Below are positions 51,753-61,144 of a stretch of DNA of 64,000 nt, one piece after another (positions within the stretch are counted from its first letter, which is position 1; each line of letters starts with the position of its first letter). The notes beneath the pieces are model-generated. The model did not search any database. It had not been told where the DNA came from and was given only the letters and a program-made list of their open reading frames with translations. Source of the stretch: UBA668 sp038234785 (lineage in GTDB: Bacteria > Actinomycetota > Acidimicrobiia > Acidimicrobiales > Ilumatobacteraceae); contig JBBQTC010000011.1 of NCBI GenBank assembly GCA_038234785.1, positions 1-64,000 of the forward strand. The letters are read 5' to 3'. The position numbers were made by a program, and so were the translations under genes.

Positions 51753-53462
51753 TCATGACCACGGCGCCTCCAACGCTTCGGCGGCCAGAACACGTCGAAC
51801 CACGCCGCTGGTGAACTCGAAACGCTTGGTCGCGGTGGGCTTGAGCAGGCCCAGCGCGACAGCCCGGCGGACCACCTCGTGGGTGACATCAGCGCCGAGG
51901 TGAGCGACCAACCCCAGGTCAGCCACGGTGAACGTGCTGCTGAGCCCTGTCGCGGCCCCCAACACGGGTCGAGCGAGCGAGCCCACGTCGTCGATGTAGT
52001 CCCACACCGGATCCAGGGCAGCGCCGCGCGCGGTGCCGTCGCCTCGAGCCGCCGCACAGCACACCGACAAGATGGCGGGATGGCCTCCGGTCTCGGCGAA
52101 GGCGTCGTCGACCAACAGCTCGTCGAGTTCGGCCTTCGTCAACGCTGACAAGGCGGTCAGCTCCGACCGTCGAAGCCTGACCTCGGGCAGTGTCGAGCGA
52201 CTCGACGCCACCACGCACAGGTGTGCGGCTCCGCCAGATGCAACGAGCGACCGAATGACAGCGATCGAGGACGGATCGGCGAGATGCAGGTCGTCGATCA
52301 CCAGCAGCACCGGCCCGATGCCGTCGAGGAGATCGGCGAACCGGCCGAACATGCTGGCCACCTCAGTGTCGACGACCGGGTGCTTTCGAGTTCGAGCGGT
52401 CTGCGCCACCGACCGCAGCAGCCGGCCGGCAGCCAGCATCGGGTGCTCCACATCGCTGGGGAGGCATTCCAGCCGTTGCACCTTCGCCACGTGCCCTCCA
52501 GCAAGGTGCCGAGCCACGACCTCGTCGAGCAGCCGCGACTTCCCCATGCCTGGTGTGCCGTGGACGACGAGCATCCCGCTGTGGCCGTCGCCGAGGCAGC
52601 GCCCGATCAAACCCTCAACCTCCACGAGAAGCTGACGTCGACCGAGGAACGGGATGGGGTCCGCCACCGCCGCGAACGCGGCATCGACCTCGACGACGAC
52701 ATCGGCGACCGCGGCCGTCGTGGTGGCATCCATCAATGTGCGCATGCCGGCGAGTGCCGGTGACGGCGGGCGGGCCTCCTCGTCGCTGAGGCGTCGTTCG
52801 GCTCGACCGAGCAGTGCACGTGCTTCGGTGCGTCGACCGAGTTGGACCAGCGCAGCCACGCCGACGGCGTACGCCTCCTCGAGCACGAAGTCCGACGCAA
52901 CCCAGGCCTCCTCGGCGACGGTGTGGGCGAAGTCGGCCTCGCCGTTGGCGAGTGCCAGGCGGGCCAGTTCGAGCTTGGCGTTCTCCAGCCGCTGCCGGTA
53001 CCGGTCGCGTTCGGCCTGCAGCCACTCCGAGGACGTCTCGTCCTCCAGGAGCGGCCCGCGCACCAGCGCCACCGCTTCGCGATACAGCGAGAGCCGCTCA
53101 TGGTCGGACCGACGACTCGCCCGTGCGACCAACTCGTCGAACAACATCACGTCGATGGTCGCCAACGCCGTGTTGATCCGGTAGCCACCGGGCTCGGTGA
53201 CCACCACCTTCTCGTCGGTGATCTTCGAGAACGCGGACCGCATCAGCGACACCGCCAGCTCGACGGTGGCCGTCGGGTTCTGCGGCCACTTCTGACGCCA
53301 CAGCGAGTCCACCAATGTGTCCTTGGAGACCGTGCGACCATGGGCGAGCGCCAGCAGCTGCAACACCTGCTTCGCCTTGCGCGTCGGGAAGTCGGCGGCG
53401 GCAAGTCGCCCAGTGGGCGACACGACCTCGAGCGTGCCGAGGAGCCGGATCTCGAGAGCCAC
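51753..53462 (-). CDS. SARP/AfsR-like transcriptional regulator with AAA ATPase domain
   Basis: A 569-residue regulator. The N-terminal OmpR-type winged helix (about 1-95) reads LEIRLLGTLEVVSPTGRLAA, RKAKQVLQLLALAHGRTVSK and TVELAVSLMRSAF. The BTAD helical repeat domain (about 100-245) follows. The P-loop ATPase has FLGRRQLLVEVEGL, the Walker A VVHGTPGMGKSRLLDE, and the Walker B VLLVIDDLHLAD. A short helical C-terminus replaces the long TPR array of some AfsR proteins. GTG 53462 gives a canonical SARP start; the frame upstream runs through the repeat element and is not coding. It is probably the activator of the adjoining surface/cupredoxin genes. Confidence 0.9.
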   Translation of the reverse strand: MALEIRLLGTLEVVSPTGRLAAADFPTRKAKQVLQLLALAHGRTVSKDTLVDSLWRQKWPQNPTATVELAVSLMRSAFSKITDEKVVVTEPGGYRINTALATIDVMLFDELVARASRRSDHERLSLYREAVALVRGPLLEDETSSEWLQAERDRYRQRLENAKLELARLALANGEADFAHTVAEEAWVASDFVLEEAYAVGVAALVQLGRRTEARALLGRAERRLSDEEARPPSPALAGMRTLMDATTTAAVADVVVEVDAAFAAVADPIPFLGRRQLLVEVEGLIGRCLGDGHSGMLVVHGTPGMGKSRLLDEVVARHLAGGHVAKVQRLECLPSDVEHPMLAAGRLLRSVAQTARTRKHPVVDTEVASMFGRFADLLDGIGPVLLVIDDLHLADPSSIAVIRSLVASGGAAHLCVVASSRSTLPEVRLRRSELTALSALTKAELDELLVDDAFAETGGHPAILSVCCAAARGDGTARGAALDPVWDYIDDVGSLARPVLGAATGLSSTFTVADLGLVAHLGADVTHEVVRRAVALGLLKPTATKRFEFTSGVVRRVLAAEALEAPWS

Positions 53463-53500
53463 CGGCAGAGCATACGACCACGTACACCCGCCATCCCCAC

Positions 53501-53626
53501 GGTGCGAGTGCCACGCCATCGGTGCGAGTGCCACGCCATCGGTGCGAGTGCCACGCCATCGGTGCGAGTGCCACGGCATCGTGCGAGTGGGTACTCGCAT
53601 CCCGGGGTGCGAGTACCCACTCGCAT
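53501..53626. repeat. palindromic repeat element, copy B (4 units plus 42-bp core)
   Basis: Four consecutive 20-bp units GGTGCGAGTGCCACGCCATC (53501-53580; the last with one change) lead into a near-perfect palindrome. Its arms at 53583-53603 and 53604-53624 match at 20 of 21 positions and begin GCGAGTGGGTACTCGCA. The element lies in the 240-bp gap between the divergent SARP and crotonase genes. Apart from it, the gap shows no gene; promoters of both genes must lie around it. Confidence 0.88.
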
Positions 53627-53702
53627 CCCAGTTGCGGGGCGGGCCGGCGGGGCGGGCGTCCGGCCAGGTGGCGCACGCTGCACGTCGTCTACAGTCGGCA
53701 GC

Positions 53703-54503
53703 GTGGGCGATGTCGTGCAGCAGGACGTTCAGCAGGACGTGCAACCAGTCGTGCACTATCGGTTCGAGCACGGAGTGGCCACGATCACGCTCGACTCGCC
53801 CGCCAACCGCAACGCACTGTCGCGCCGGTTGGTCGCGGAGCTGAACGGAGCCCTCGACCGGGCCGACGCCGACTCGGCGAGAGTGGTGGTCCTCGGCCAC
53901 CACGGGCCGGTGTTCTGTGCCGGCGCCGATCTGAAGGAGCGAGCCACCGGATCCGACGACGCCCAGGCCGCCGGCAACCCGATGGCCGACGCAATGGAGC
54001 GCCTGGCCTCGATGCCGGCGGTGTCGATCGCCGCGGTGGCCGGGCCGGTTCGTGCGGGCGGTGTCGGGCTGATGGCCGCCTGCGACCTGGTCGTGGTTCA
54101 CAGCGACGTCACGTTCGCCTTCACCGAGGTTCGCATCGGCGTCGCTCCCGCGATCATCAGCGTGCCGATCCTCGCTCGCTGCGGGTGGAGCAAACTCGCC
54201 GGGCCGTTCCTCACCGGCGAGACGTTCGACGCGGCGGCCGCCCGCGACATGGGACTCGTCACGCACGTCGTCGACGACGTCGCCGAGGCCGTCGACCGAT
54301 TGGTCGCCGGCATCCTCGCCGGCGCGCCTGGTGCCGTGGCCGAGACGAAGCGAGTCCTGCGCCAAGCACATCCCGACATGGCGAGCATGACAGCGCTCAG
54401 CGAGGCGCTGTTCCGAGGACCCGAAGCAGCCGAGGGAATGAAAGCCTTCGCAGAAAAACGGCCGCCGTCGTGGGTATCGACAACGAGCCAGGAAGCACCC
54501 TGA
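53703..54503 (+). CDS. enoyl-CoA hydratase/isomerase (crotonase) family protein, AtuE/LiuC-like
   Basis: A 266-residue crotonase. The oxyanion-hole segments are VVVLGHHGPVFCAGADLKER and VAGPVRAGGVGLMAACDLVV, and TFAFTEVRIGVAPAIISV carries the catalytic-face Glu. The first step context is AtuE (isohexenylglutaconyl-CoA hydratase) or LiuC (methylglutaconyl-CoA hydratase), because carboxylase subunits and AtuA follow directly. Which substrate is used cannot be decided from motifs. The GTG start follows the repeat element by about 77 bases. The next gene begins after one base. Confidence 0.88.
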   Translation: MGDVVQQDVQQDVQPVVHYRFEHGVATITLDSPANRNALSRRLVAELNGALDRADADSARVVVLGHHGPVFCAGADLKERATGSDDAQAAGNPMADAMERLASMPAVSIAAVAGPVRAGGVGLMAACDLVVVHSDVTFAFTEVRIGVAPAIISVPILARCGWSKLAGPFLTGETFDAAAARDMGLVTHVVDDVAEAVDRLVAGILAGAPGAVAETKRVLRQAHPDMASMTALSEALFRGPEAAEGMKAFAEKRPPSWVSTTSQEAP

Positions 54504-54504
54504 C

Positions 54505-56103
54505 GTGGCACCGCTCCCCGATCGCATCCTCGAGTCCGGCGCGGCCTATCAGACCAACCGAGATGCGCTCCTTCGCCAGCTCACCGCCCACGACGAGCAG
54601 CTTGCGCTCGTCAACCAAGGTGGCGGGGCCAAGTACATCGAGCGGCATCGTTCCCGCGGCAAGATGCTCGTGCGGGAACGCATCGAAGCGCTCCTCGACC
54701 CGGGTAGCCCGTTCCTCGAGCTCTCCCCCCTCGCGGCATATGGCAGCCAGTTCCCCGTGGGCGCCGGGTCGGTGGCCGGCATCGGCATTGTCGAGGGCGT
54801 CGAGTGCATGATCACCGGCAGCGACCCCACGATGCGCGGCGGGGCCAGCAACCCCTACACGCTCAAGAAGAACCTGCGGACCAACGAGATCATCCGCGAG
54901 AACCGGCTCCCCACCATCTCCCTCACCGAATCCGGCGGGGCCGACCTACCGACGCAGAGCGAGATCTTCATCCCCGGCGGGCGTGGCTTCCGAGACATCA
55001 CCAACGCGTCGGCGGCGGGCATCCCCCAGATCTCCCTGGTGTTCGGCAACTCCACCGCCGGCGGCGCCTACGTGCCCGGCATGAGTGACTACGTGGTGAT
55101 GATCAAGGAGCGCTCCAAGGTGTTCCTCGGCGGTCCGCCGCTGGTGAAGATGGCCACGGGCGAGGACAGCGACGACGAGAGCCTCGGCGGGGCAGAGATG
55201 CATGCCCGGATCAGCGGATTGGCCGACTACTTCGCGCTCGACGAGCTCGACGCCATCCGCCTCGGCCGCCAGATCGTCAAGCGCCTCAACCACCGCAAGC
55301 TCGGCCCCCCGCCTCGTGGAGAGGCACGACCGCCGCGTCTCGACCCTGAGCAGCTCTTGGGCATCCCCTCCGCCGACCCGAAGGTGCCATTCGACCCGCG
55401 CGACGTCATCGCCCGTGTGGTCGACGACAGCGACTTCGACGAGTTCAAGCCGCTGTACGGCACCTCGCTCGTCACGGGCTGGGCCGAACTGCACGGCTAT
55501 CCGATCGGCATCCTCGCCAACCACCGCGGTGTGCTGTTCAGCGAGGAGAGCGAAAAGGCGGCACAGTTCATCCAGCTCGCCAACCAGATCGACACTCCCC
55601 TGCTGTTCCTGCAGAACACCACCGGGTACATGGTGGGCAAGGAGTTCGAGCAACGAGGCATCATCAAGGACGGCGCCAAGATGATCAACGCCGTGTCCAA
55701 CAGCCGGGTGCCACACCTCACCCTCAACATGGCCGCGTCGTACGGCGCCGGCAACTACGGGATGTGCGGCCGCGCGTACGGTCCTCGGTTCCTGTTCGCC
55801 TGGCCGAATGCGAAGAGCGCCGTGATGGGACCGGCCCAGTTGGCCGGCGTGATGAGCATCGTCGCCCGTCAATCCGCCGAGAGCATGGGCAAACCGTTCG
55901 ACGAGGAGGCCGATGCCAACCTCCGTCAACTCGTCGAGGAGCAGATCGAGCGCGAATCGCTGGCGATGTTCATGAGCGGCAAGGTCTACGACGACGGGAT
56001 CATCGACCCACGTGACACCCGAACCGTGCTCGGGATGTGCCTGCGAGTCATCCACAACCAACCGATCGAGGGCACCCGTGGCTACGGCGTGTTCCGGATG
56101 TGA
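54505..56103 (+). CDS. acyl-CoA carboxylase carboxyltransferase subunit (AtuC/LiuB-like)
   Basis: A 532-residue biotin-dependent carboxyltransferase of the methylcrotonyl-/geranyl-CoA carboxylase beta group. Signature segments are KYIERHRSRGKMLVRERIEA, SLTESGGADLPTQSEIF, GNSTAGGAYVPGMSDYVVM, LLFLQNTTGYMVGKEFEQRG and AASYGAGNYGMCGRAYGPRF. It moves carboxyl from biotin to the gamma carbon of a branched enoyl-CoA. With AtuA downstream, geranyl-CoA is the more likely substrate, methylcrotonyl-CoA the alternative. GTG start; the stop overlaps the next ATG (TGATG). Confidence 0.93.
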   Translation: MAPLPDRILESGAAYQTNRDALLRQLTAHDEQLALVNQGGGAKYIERHRSRGKMLVRERIEALLDPGSPFLELSPLAAYGSQFPVGAGSVAGIGIVEGVECMITGSDPTMRGGASNPYTLKKNLRTNEIIRENRLPTISLTESGGADLPTQSEIFIPGGRGFRDITNASAAGIPQISLVFGNSTAGGAYVPGMSDYVVMIKERSKVFLGGPPLVKMATGEDSDDESLGGAEMHARISGLADYFALDELDAIRLGRQIVKRLNHRKLGPPPRGEARPPRLDPEQLLGIPSADPKVPFDPRDVIARVVDDSDFDEFKPLYGTSLVTGWAELHGYPIGILANHRGVLFSEESEKAAQFIQLANQIDTPLLFLQNTTGYMVGKEFEQRGIIKDGAKMINAVSNSRVPHLTLNMAASYGAGNYGMCGRAYGPRFLFAWPNAKSAVMGPAQLAGVMSIVARQSAESMGKPFDEEADANLRQLVEEQIERESLAMFMSGKVYDDGIIDPRDTRTVLGMCLRVIHNQPIEGTRGYGVFRM

Positions 56104-58025
56104 TGACGATGCTCACATCGGCCCCCATCCACACCCTTCTCATCGCCAACCGTGGCGAGATCGCCCGGCGCATCATCCGCACCTGCCGGGCCATGGCGAT
56201 CTCGCCGGTCGTGGTGTTCAGCGACGCCGACGAGGATGCGCCGTTCGTGCGCGAAGCCGACGATGCCGTACGACTGCCCGGCAGTACAGCAGCGGAGACG
56301 TATTTGCGGGGCGACCTCGTGGTGGCCGCCGCCCTCCGCCTCGGTGCCGACGCCGTGCATCCGGGCTACGGCTTCCTCTCCGAGAACGCCGCCTTCGCCC
56401 AGTCCGTGCTCGATGCCGGGCTCCTCTGGGTCGGCCCGCCGCCCTCGGCGATCGCCGCGATGGGTTCCAAGATCGAGGCGAAACGCCTGGTCAGGGCGCA
56501 CGGGGTGCCCGTCGCCCCCGACAACACGGTGGAATCGCTCGACCAGGTCGGCCTGCCGGCGCTGGTGAAGGCGTCCGCCGGTGGTGGCGGCCGCGGGATG
56601 CGCATCGTGCGTGCAGCGCAGGACCTGACCGAGGCCATCGCCTCCGCCGAGCGCGAGGCACTGGCCGCGTTCGGGGACGGCACGGTGTTCGTCGAGCGCT
56701 ACGTCGAGTCTGCACGTCATGTCGAGGTGCAGATCTTCGCCGACCTCCGTGGCAACGTCGTCGCCCTCGGTGAGCGTGACTGCACACTCCAGCGGCGCCA
56801 TCAGAAGGTGCTCGAGGAAGCACCCTCCCCGGCGGTCGACCCAGATCTGAGACGGCGAATGTTCGACGCAGCGGTGGCTGCGGCCGCTGCCGTGGGCTAC
56901 GTCGGCGCCGGCACCGTCGAGTTCCTGCTGGATCGCGATGGGCAGTTCTCGTTCCTGGAGATGAACACCCGGCTGCAGGTGGAGCACCCGGTCACCGAGA
57001 TGGTCACCGGACTCGACCTCGTCGACCTCCAGTTGAGGGTCACACAGGGCGAGCCCCTCCCCCTGTCGCTGCTCGGCGACTCGCTGTTCGACGGAATCGA
57101 GTCTCGCGGACACGCAATCGAGGTGCGCCTCTGCACCGAGGACCCGTACCGGTCGTATCTGCCCAGCTCAGGGACATTCCACTCGGTCGAGTTCCCGCCC
57201 ATGGCCGGCGTACGCCTCGACTCGGCGATCGAAACCGGGTCGATCGTCTCACCGTTCTACGACTCGATGGTCGCCAAGGTGATCGCCCACGGGGCGACCC
57301 GCTCCGAGGCGGCCCGCCGGCTGAAGGTCGCGTTGGAACGTGCCGACATCTGCGGCCCCACCACCAACCGGGAGCTGCTCATCGACCTGCTCGACCGCCT
57401 GCTCGACATCGACGACGAGGTCGACACCGGGTGGCTCGACCGCCAGAACCTGGGAGAGGGTCCACAGCCCACTCCCCTGCAGATCGCCGCCGGTGCGTTG
57501 GCCGTGGTGCGACACGCGACCGCCGCCAGCCCGTTCCCGATCGCCTGGCGCAACAATCCCTCCCAGATCCACACGCAGGCAGTCGGCGACCACGTCGTCG
57601 GCTACCGCTTCGACCGCTTCGATCGTCTCGCCGAGCTCGAGGTCGAGGGCGAGCCGATCGAACTCGACGGCCCCACCCGCGACGCGTTGGGACGACTCGA
57701 CACCCGGGTCGTCGAATCGGGGGACACCGTCTCGGTGTTCGTGCAGCACGGCCGGGTCGCCTTCGACGTGCCACCCCGATTCGAATCGCCCGACGACGCC
57801 GGTCGTGCGGGGAGCACCGTGGCCCCGATGCCCGGCAAGGTGGTCCGCCTGCTGGTCCAGGCCGGCGACGTCGTCGCCGCCGGCCAACCGCTGCTCACCA
57901 TCGAGGCGATGAAGATGGAGCATCAGGTCGTGGCGCCTGCCGCCGGCACGGTGGCAGAGGTGTTCGTGGAGGCCGGCCAACAGCTCGACGGTGGCCAGCC
58001 CCTCGTCAAGGTCGACCCGCTGTGA
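56103..58025 (+). CDS. acyl-CoA carboxylase biotin carboxylase/biotin carrier subunit (AtuF/LiuD-like)
   Basis: A 640-residue alpha subunit. The biotin carboxylase domain (about 1-445) has LLIANRGEIARRIIRTCR, DAVHPGYGFLSENAAFA, the ATP-grasp KASAGGGGRGMRIV and FLEMNTRLQVEHPVTEM. A linker/BT-like region (about 450-560) follows, and the biotinyl domain has EAMKMEHQVVAP, with Lys604 as the biotin site. It pairs with the preceding carboxyltransferase. ATG overlaps the upstream stop by one base and the stop overlaps atuA by four (GTGA), so the three genes are tightly coupled. Confidence 0.93.
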   Translation: MTMLTSAPIHTLLIANRGEIARRIIRTCRAMAISPVVVFSDADEDAPFVREADDAVRLPGSTAAETYLRGDLVVAAALRLGADAVHPGYGFLSENAAFAQSVLDAGLLWVGPPPSAIAAMGSKIEAKRLVRAHGVPVAPDNTVESLDQVGLPALVKASAGGGGRGMRIVRAAQDLTEAIASAEREALAAFGDGTVFVERYVESARHVEVQIFADLRGNVVALGERDCTLQRRHQKVLEEAPSPAVDPDLRRRMFDAAVAAAAAVGYVGAGTVEFLLDRDGQFSFLEMNTRLQVEHPVTEMVTGLDLVDLQLRVTQGEPLPLSLLGDSLFDGIESRGHAIEVRLCTEDPYRSYLPSSGTFHSVEFPPMAGVRLDSAIETGSIVSPFYDSMVAKVIAHGATRSEAARRLKVALERADICGPTTNRELLIDLLDRLLDIDDEVDTGWLDRQNLGEGPQPTPLQIAAGALAVVRHATAASPFPIAWRNNPSQIHTQAVGDHVVGYRFDRFDRLAELEVEGEPIELDGPTRDALGRLDTRVVESGDTVSVFVQHGRVAFDVPPRFESPDDAGRAGSTVAPMPGKVVRLLVQAGDVVAAGQPLLTIEAMKMEHQVVAPAAGTVAEVFVEAGQQLDGGQPLVKVDPL

Positions 58026-59767
58026 AGCGTCCGGTTCGCATCGCCAACTGCAGCGGCTTCTTCGGCGACCGCATCTCGGCTGCGCGGGAGATGGTCGACG
58101 GTGGCCCGATCGACGTGCTCACCGGCGACTGGCTCGCCGAGCTGACGATGCTGATCCTCCACAAACAGCGGGCCCGGAATGCCGAGCTCGGGTATGCGAG
58201 CACGTTCCTGACGCAGATGGAACAGGTGCTGGCCACTTGCGCGGAGCGCGGCATCAAGGTGGTCACGAATGCCGGAGGGCTCAACCCGGCGGGCTGTGCC
58301 GAGAAGGTGCGCCAGATCGCCGACCGACTCGGCCTGCAGATCAAGGTCGCACACATCGAGGGCGACGACCTGCTGGACCGCGTCGACGGCCTGCGCCCGC
58401 ACCTCGCCAACCTCGACACCGGAGCGCCGCTCGTCGGAGACCCGATCACGGCGAACGCCTACCTCGGCGGTTGGGGAATCGCGGCTGCGTTGCGAGCAGG
58501 AGCTGATGTCGTCGTCTGCCCACGTGTCACCGACGCCGCGCTGGTCGTCGGCCCTGCTGCGTGGTGGCACGACTGGGCGCTCGACGACTGGGACCGCCTC
58601 GCGGGCGCCGTCGTTGCCGGCCACGTCATCGAATGCGGGGCTCAGGCCACCGGCGGCAACTACACCTTCTTCGACGAGATCCCCGATCCGACACTCCCTC
58701 CTGGCTTTCCCCTTGCCGAGATCGCCGACGATGGCTCGACGGTGATCACCAAGCACCCCGGCACGGGTGGCGTGGTCAACGTCGGCACGATCACCGCTCA
58801 ACTGCTGTACGAGATCGGTCCGGAGGCCTACCCCAACCCCGATGTCGTCGCCCACTTCGGGTCCATCCACCTCGCCGCCGCCGGGCCGGACCGGGTTCGC
58901 ATCAGCGGCGTCACCGGCTCCCCGGCGCCGGCGACGACGAAGGTGTGCATCAACCTCGAAGGAGGCTTCCGCAACCGGATGTCGTTCGTGCTCACGGGTC
59001 TGCGCCAACCGGAGAAGGCGGCGTGGATCGAATCGGCCTTGTTCGCCCGCCTCGGTGGCAAGGAGCGCTTCGACACCGTCGACGTCCGGTTCGTGCCCGC
59101 GCCGAGCGATGCCCCGACGCAGGAGCAGGCGTCGGGTCGACTGCATGTGACGGTGAAGAGCCACGACGACCGACTGGTCGGGCGCGCCTTCAGTTCCGCA
59201 TGCATCGAGATGGCCCTCGCCAACTACCCCGGGTTCTTCGCGACGGGCGCGCCCGGCGATTCCCAGGCGTTCGGCGTCTACTGGCCCGCTCTCGTTCCCG
59301 CCGCCGAGGTCGACCAGCGCCTCGTCCTCTGGGACGCCACCACCCACCCCGTTCCGAGTGCCACGCCGTCGGTGCGAGTGCCCGCCGACCATGCGAGTGA
59401 GGACTCGCACCCCGGGACGCGAGTACCCACTCGGATGGAGCTGAAGGGGCCGAGTGGCGGCCAGGCACTCGGGGAGTACTTCGGGGGGCGCAGCGGCGAC
59501 AAGGGCGGCAACGCCAACGTGGGCATCTGGGCCGTGGATGACGAGGGCTACGCCTGGCTCGACGAGCACCTGACCGCCGACGCGATCCGACGGCTCCTGC
59601 CCGAGGCGGCCGAGCTCGAGGTGCGCCGTCACGACCTGCCCAACATCCGGGCGCTCAACTTCGTGATCGTCGGCCTGCTCGGCGAGGGCGTGGCGAGCAG
59701 CACCGCCTTCGACGCACAGGCGAAGGGCTTGGGCGAATATCTGCTGAGCCGGGTGTGGCCGGGTTGA
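58022..59767 (+). CDS. atuA: acyclic terpene utilisation protein AtuA (DUF1446), with an in-frame repeat insertion
   Basis: A 581-residue protein. The DUF1446/AtuA domain (about 1-430) has PVRIANCSGFFGDRISAARE, TGDWLAELTMLIL, KVVTNAGGLNPAG, CPRVTDAALVVGPAAWW and ATGGNYTFFDEIPD. The C-terminal domain (about 480-581) has FGGRSGDKGGNANVGIWAVD and LNFVIVGLLGEGVASS. AtuA is required for citronellol/geraniol catabolism in Pseudomonas, though its reaction is not settled. Residues about 443-471 (TPSVRVPADHASEDSHPGTR) are encoded by palindromic repeat element copy C and are not family-like; they fall in the linker, so function may be kept. It ends against the convergent regulator with no gap. Confidence 0.93.
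   Translation: MKRPVRIANCSGFFGDRISAAREMVDGGPIDVLTGDWLAELTMLILHKQRARNAELGYASTFLTQMEQVLATCAERGIKVVTNAGGLNPAGCAEKVRQIADRLGLQIKVAHIEGDDLLDRVDGLRPHLANLDTGAPLVGDPITANAYLGGWGIAAALRAGADVVVCPRVTDAALVVGPAAWWHDWALDDWDRLAGAVVAGHVIECGAQATGGNYTFFDEIPDPTLPPGFPLAEIADDGSTVITKHPGTGGVVNVGTITAQLLYEIGPEAYPNPDVVAHFGSIHLAAAGPDRVRISGVTGSPAPATTKVCINLEGGFRNRMSFVLTGLRQPEKAAWIESALFARLGGKERFDTVDVRFVPAPSDAPTQEQASGRLHVTVKSHDDRLVGRAFSSACIEMALANYPGFFATGAPGDSQAFGVYWPALVPAAEVDQRLVLWDATTHPVPSATPSVRVPADHASEDSHPGTRVPTRMELKGPSGGQALGEYFGGRSGDKGGNANVGIWAVDDEGYAWLDEHLTADAIRRLLPEAAELEVRRHDLPNIRALNFVIVGLLGEGVASSTAFDAQAKGLGEYLLSRVWPG
59351..59433. repeat. palindromic repeat element, copy C, inside atuA
   Basis: Two 20-bp units (59351-59370, GTTCCGAGTGCCACGCCGTC; and 59371-59390) are followed by the core palindrome (about 59393-59432; CGAGTGAGGACTCGCACCCC against its mate, 16 of 20 positions). 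The element is the same family as 35923-36147 and 53501-53626. The reading frame passes through it without a stop. Confidence 0.82.
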
Positions 59768-60457
<690 letters not shown>

Positions 60458-60557
60458 GCCCACACTCTGGCAGGCGGCGCCCCGCCACCGCACCACCGAC
60501 CCGAGGACACCGACCCTCCGCCGCACGACCCACCGCAACACCGACGCTTCGCTCGAA

Positions 60558-60570
60558 TTCTGTTACAGAA
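60558..60570. promoter_or_regulatory. 13-bp palindrome TTCTGT-T-ACAGAA in the divergent promoter region
   Basis: This is a perfect inverted repeat with one central base, about 100 bp upstream of the MtrA-like gene and 175 bp upstream of the STAS gene. It contains GTTAC, a core also present in described MtrA sites, but only once. The 287-bp gap (60458-60744) otherwise shows no gene. Confidence 0.4.
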
Positions 60571-60744
60571 ATCGCACACAGCGAGCGCCATCCCGTCACA
60601 CAGGTCCGCCACGATGCTCACTGTTCACGCTGCTCTGGTGGGGTACCTTCCTCCCCCTGGTGCCTCACCGGCAGCGGTGTGAACGTAGCGGGCAGAGTCA
60701 AGGCGGATACTCGCCACAACCCACCAATGCACGGAGGTTGCGAC

Positions 60745-61101
60745 ATGCTGGCACCGACGCTCACCGCTCACACCGACCTTCACCGGCACCATGTCGCGGT
60801 GTCCGTGTCGGGTCCGCTGACCAGTCCGGATCATGGCGCCGCCTTGCACGAAGCGTGCCTTCCGCTCCCCATGTCCTACGGACTCCTCGTCAACCTCAGT
60901 GCCGTCACCGTGATCACCGACACCGGCGTGCGGGCCTTGCGGGAACTGGCTCTCACGGTGCGCAACAGCGGGCACCAGATCGCCTTCGTGTGCAGCGAGC
61001 TCATCCTGCGCGCCGAGCTGATCCTGGCCGATCTCGACACGTTGGCACCGGTGTTGCAGGCCGAGGAGCAGGCGTTCCCGCTCGTCGGCTTCGCTGCCTG
61101 A
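60745..61101 (+). CDS. STAS-domain protein (anti-sigma-factor-antagonist-like)
   Basis: A 118-residue single STAS domain (VAVSVSGPLTSPDHGAAL, GLLVNLSAVTVITDTGVRAL, ELILADLDTLAPVL). In SpoIIAA-type antagonists the phosphorylated residue follows Asp as Ser (DSSG); here the segment is ITDTGVRAL, so Thr could serve. ATG 60745 is fixed by GGAGG eight bases upstream. It lies between the MtrA-like regulator and the kinase. A partner anti-sigma kinase is not in the window. Confidence 0.85.
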   Translation: MLAPTLTAHTDLHRHHVAVSVSGPLTSPDHGAALHEACLPLPMSYGLLVNLSAVTVITDTGVRALRELALTVRNSGHQIAFVCSELILRAELILADLDTLAPVLQAEEQAFPLVGFAA

Positions 61102-61144
61102 CCCGCGGCGCGAGCGCGGCCGGCCCGGCCGATGCGCCACACTG

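Noticed and set aside
53501..53580. Possible CRISPR array (regular repeats)
   Set aside because: The period is only 20 bp with 12 constant and about 8 variable bases, most units are identical, and no cas gene is present. It belongs to the palindromic element family instead.
57431..58021. N-terminal extension of atuA by 197 codons
   Set aside because: It lies inside the biotin carboxylase gene in another frame and is Arg-rich shadow. GTG 58022 overlapping the upstream stop is the coupled start.
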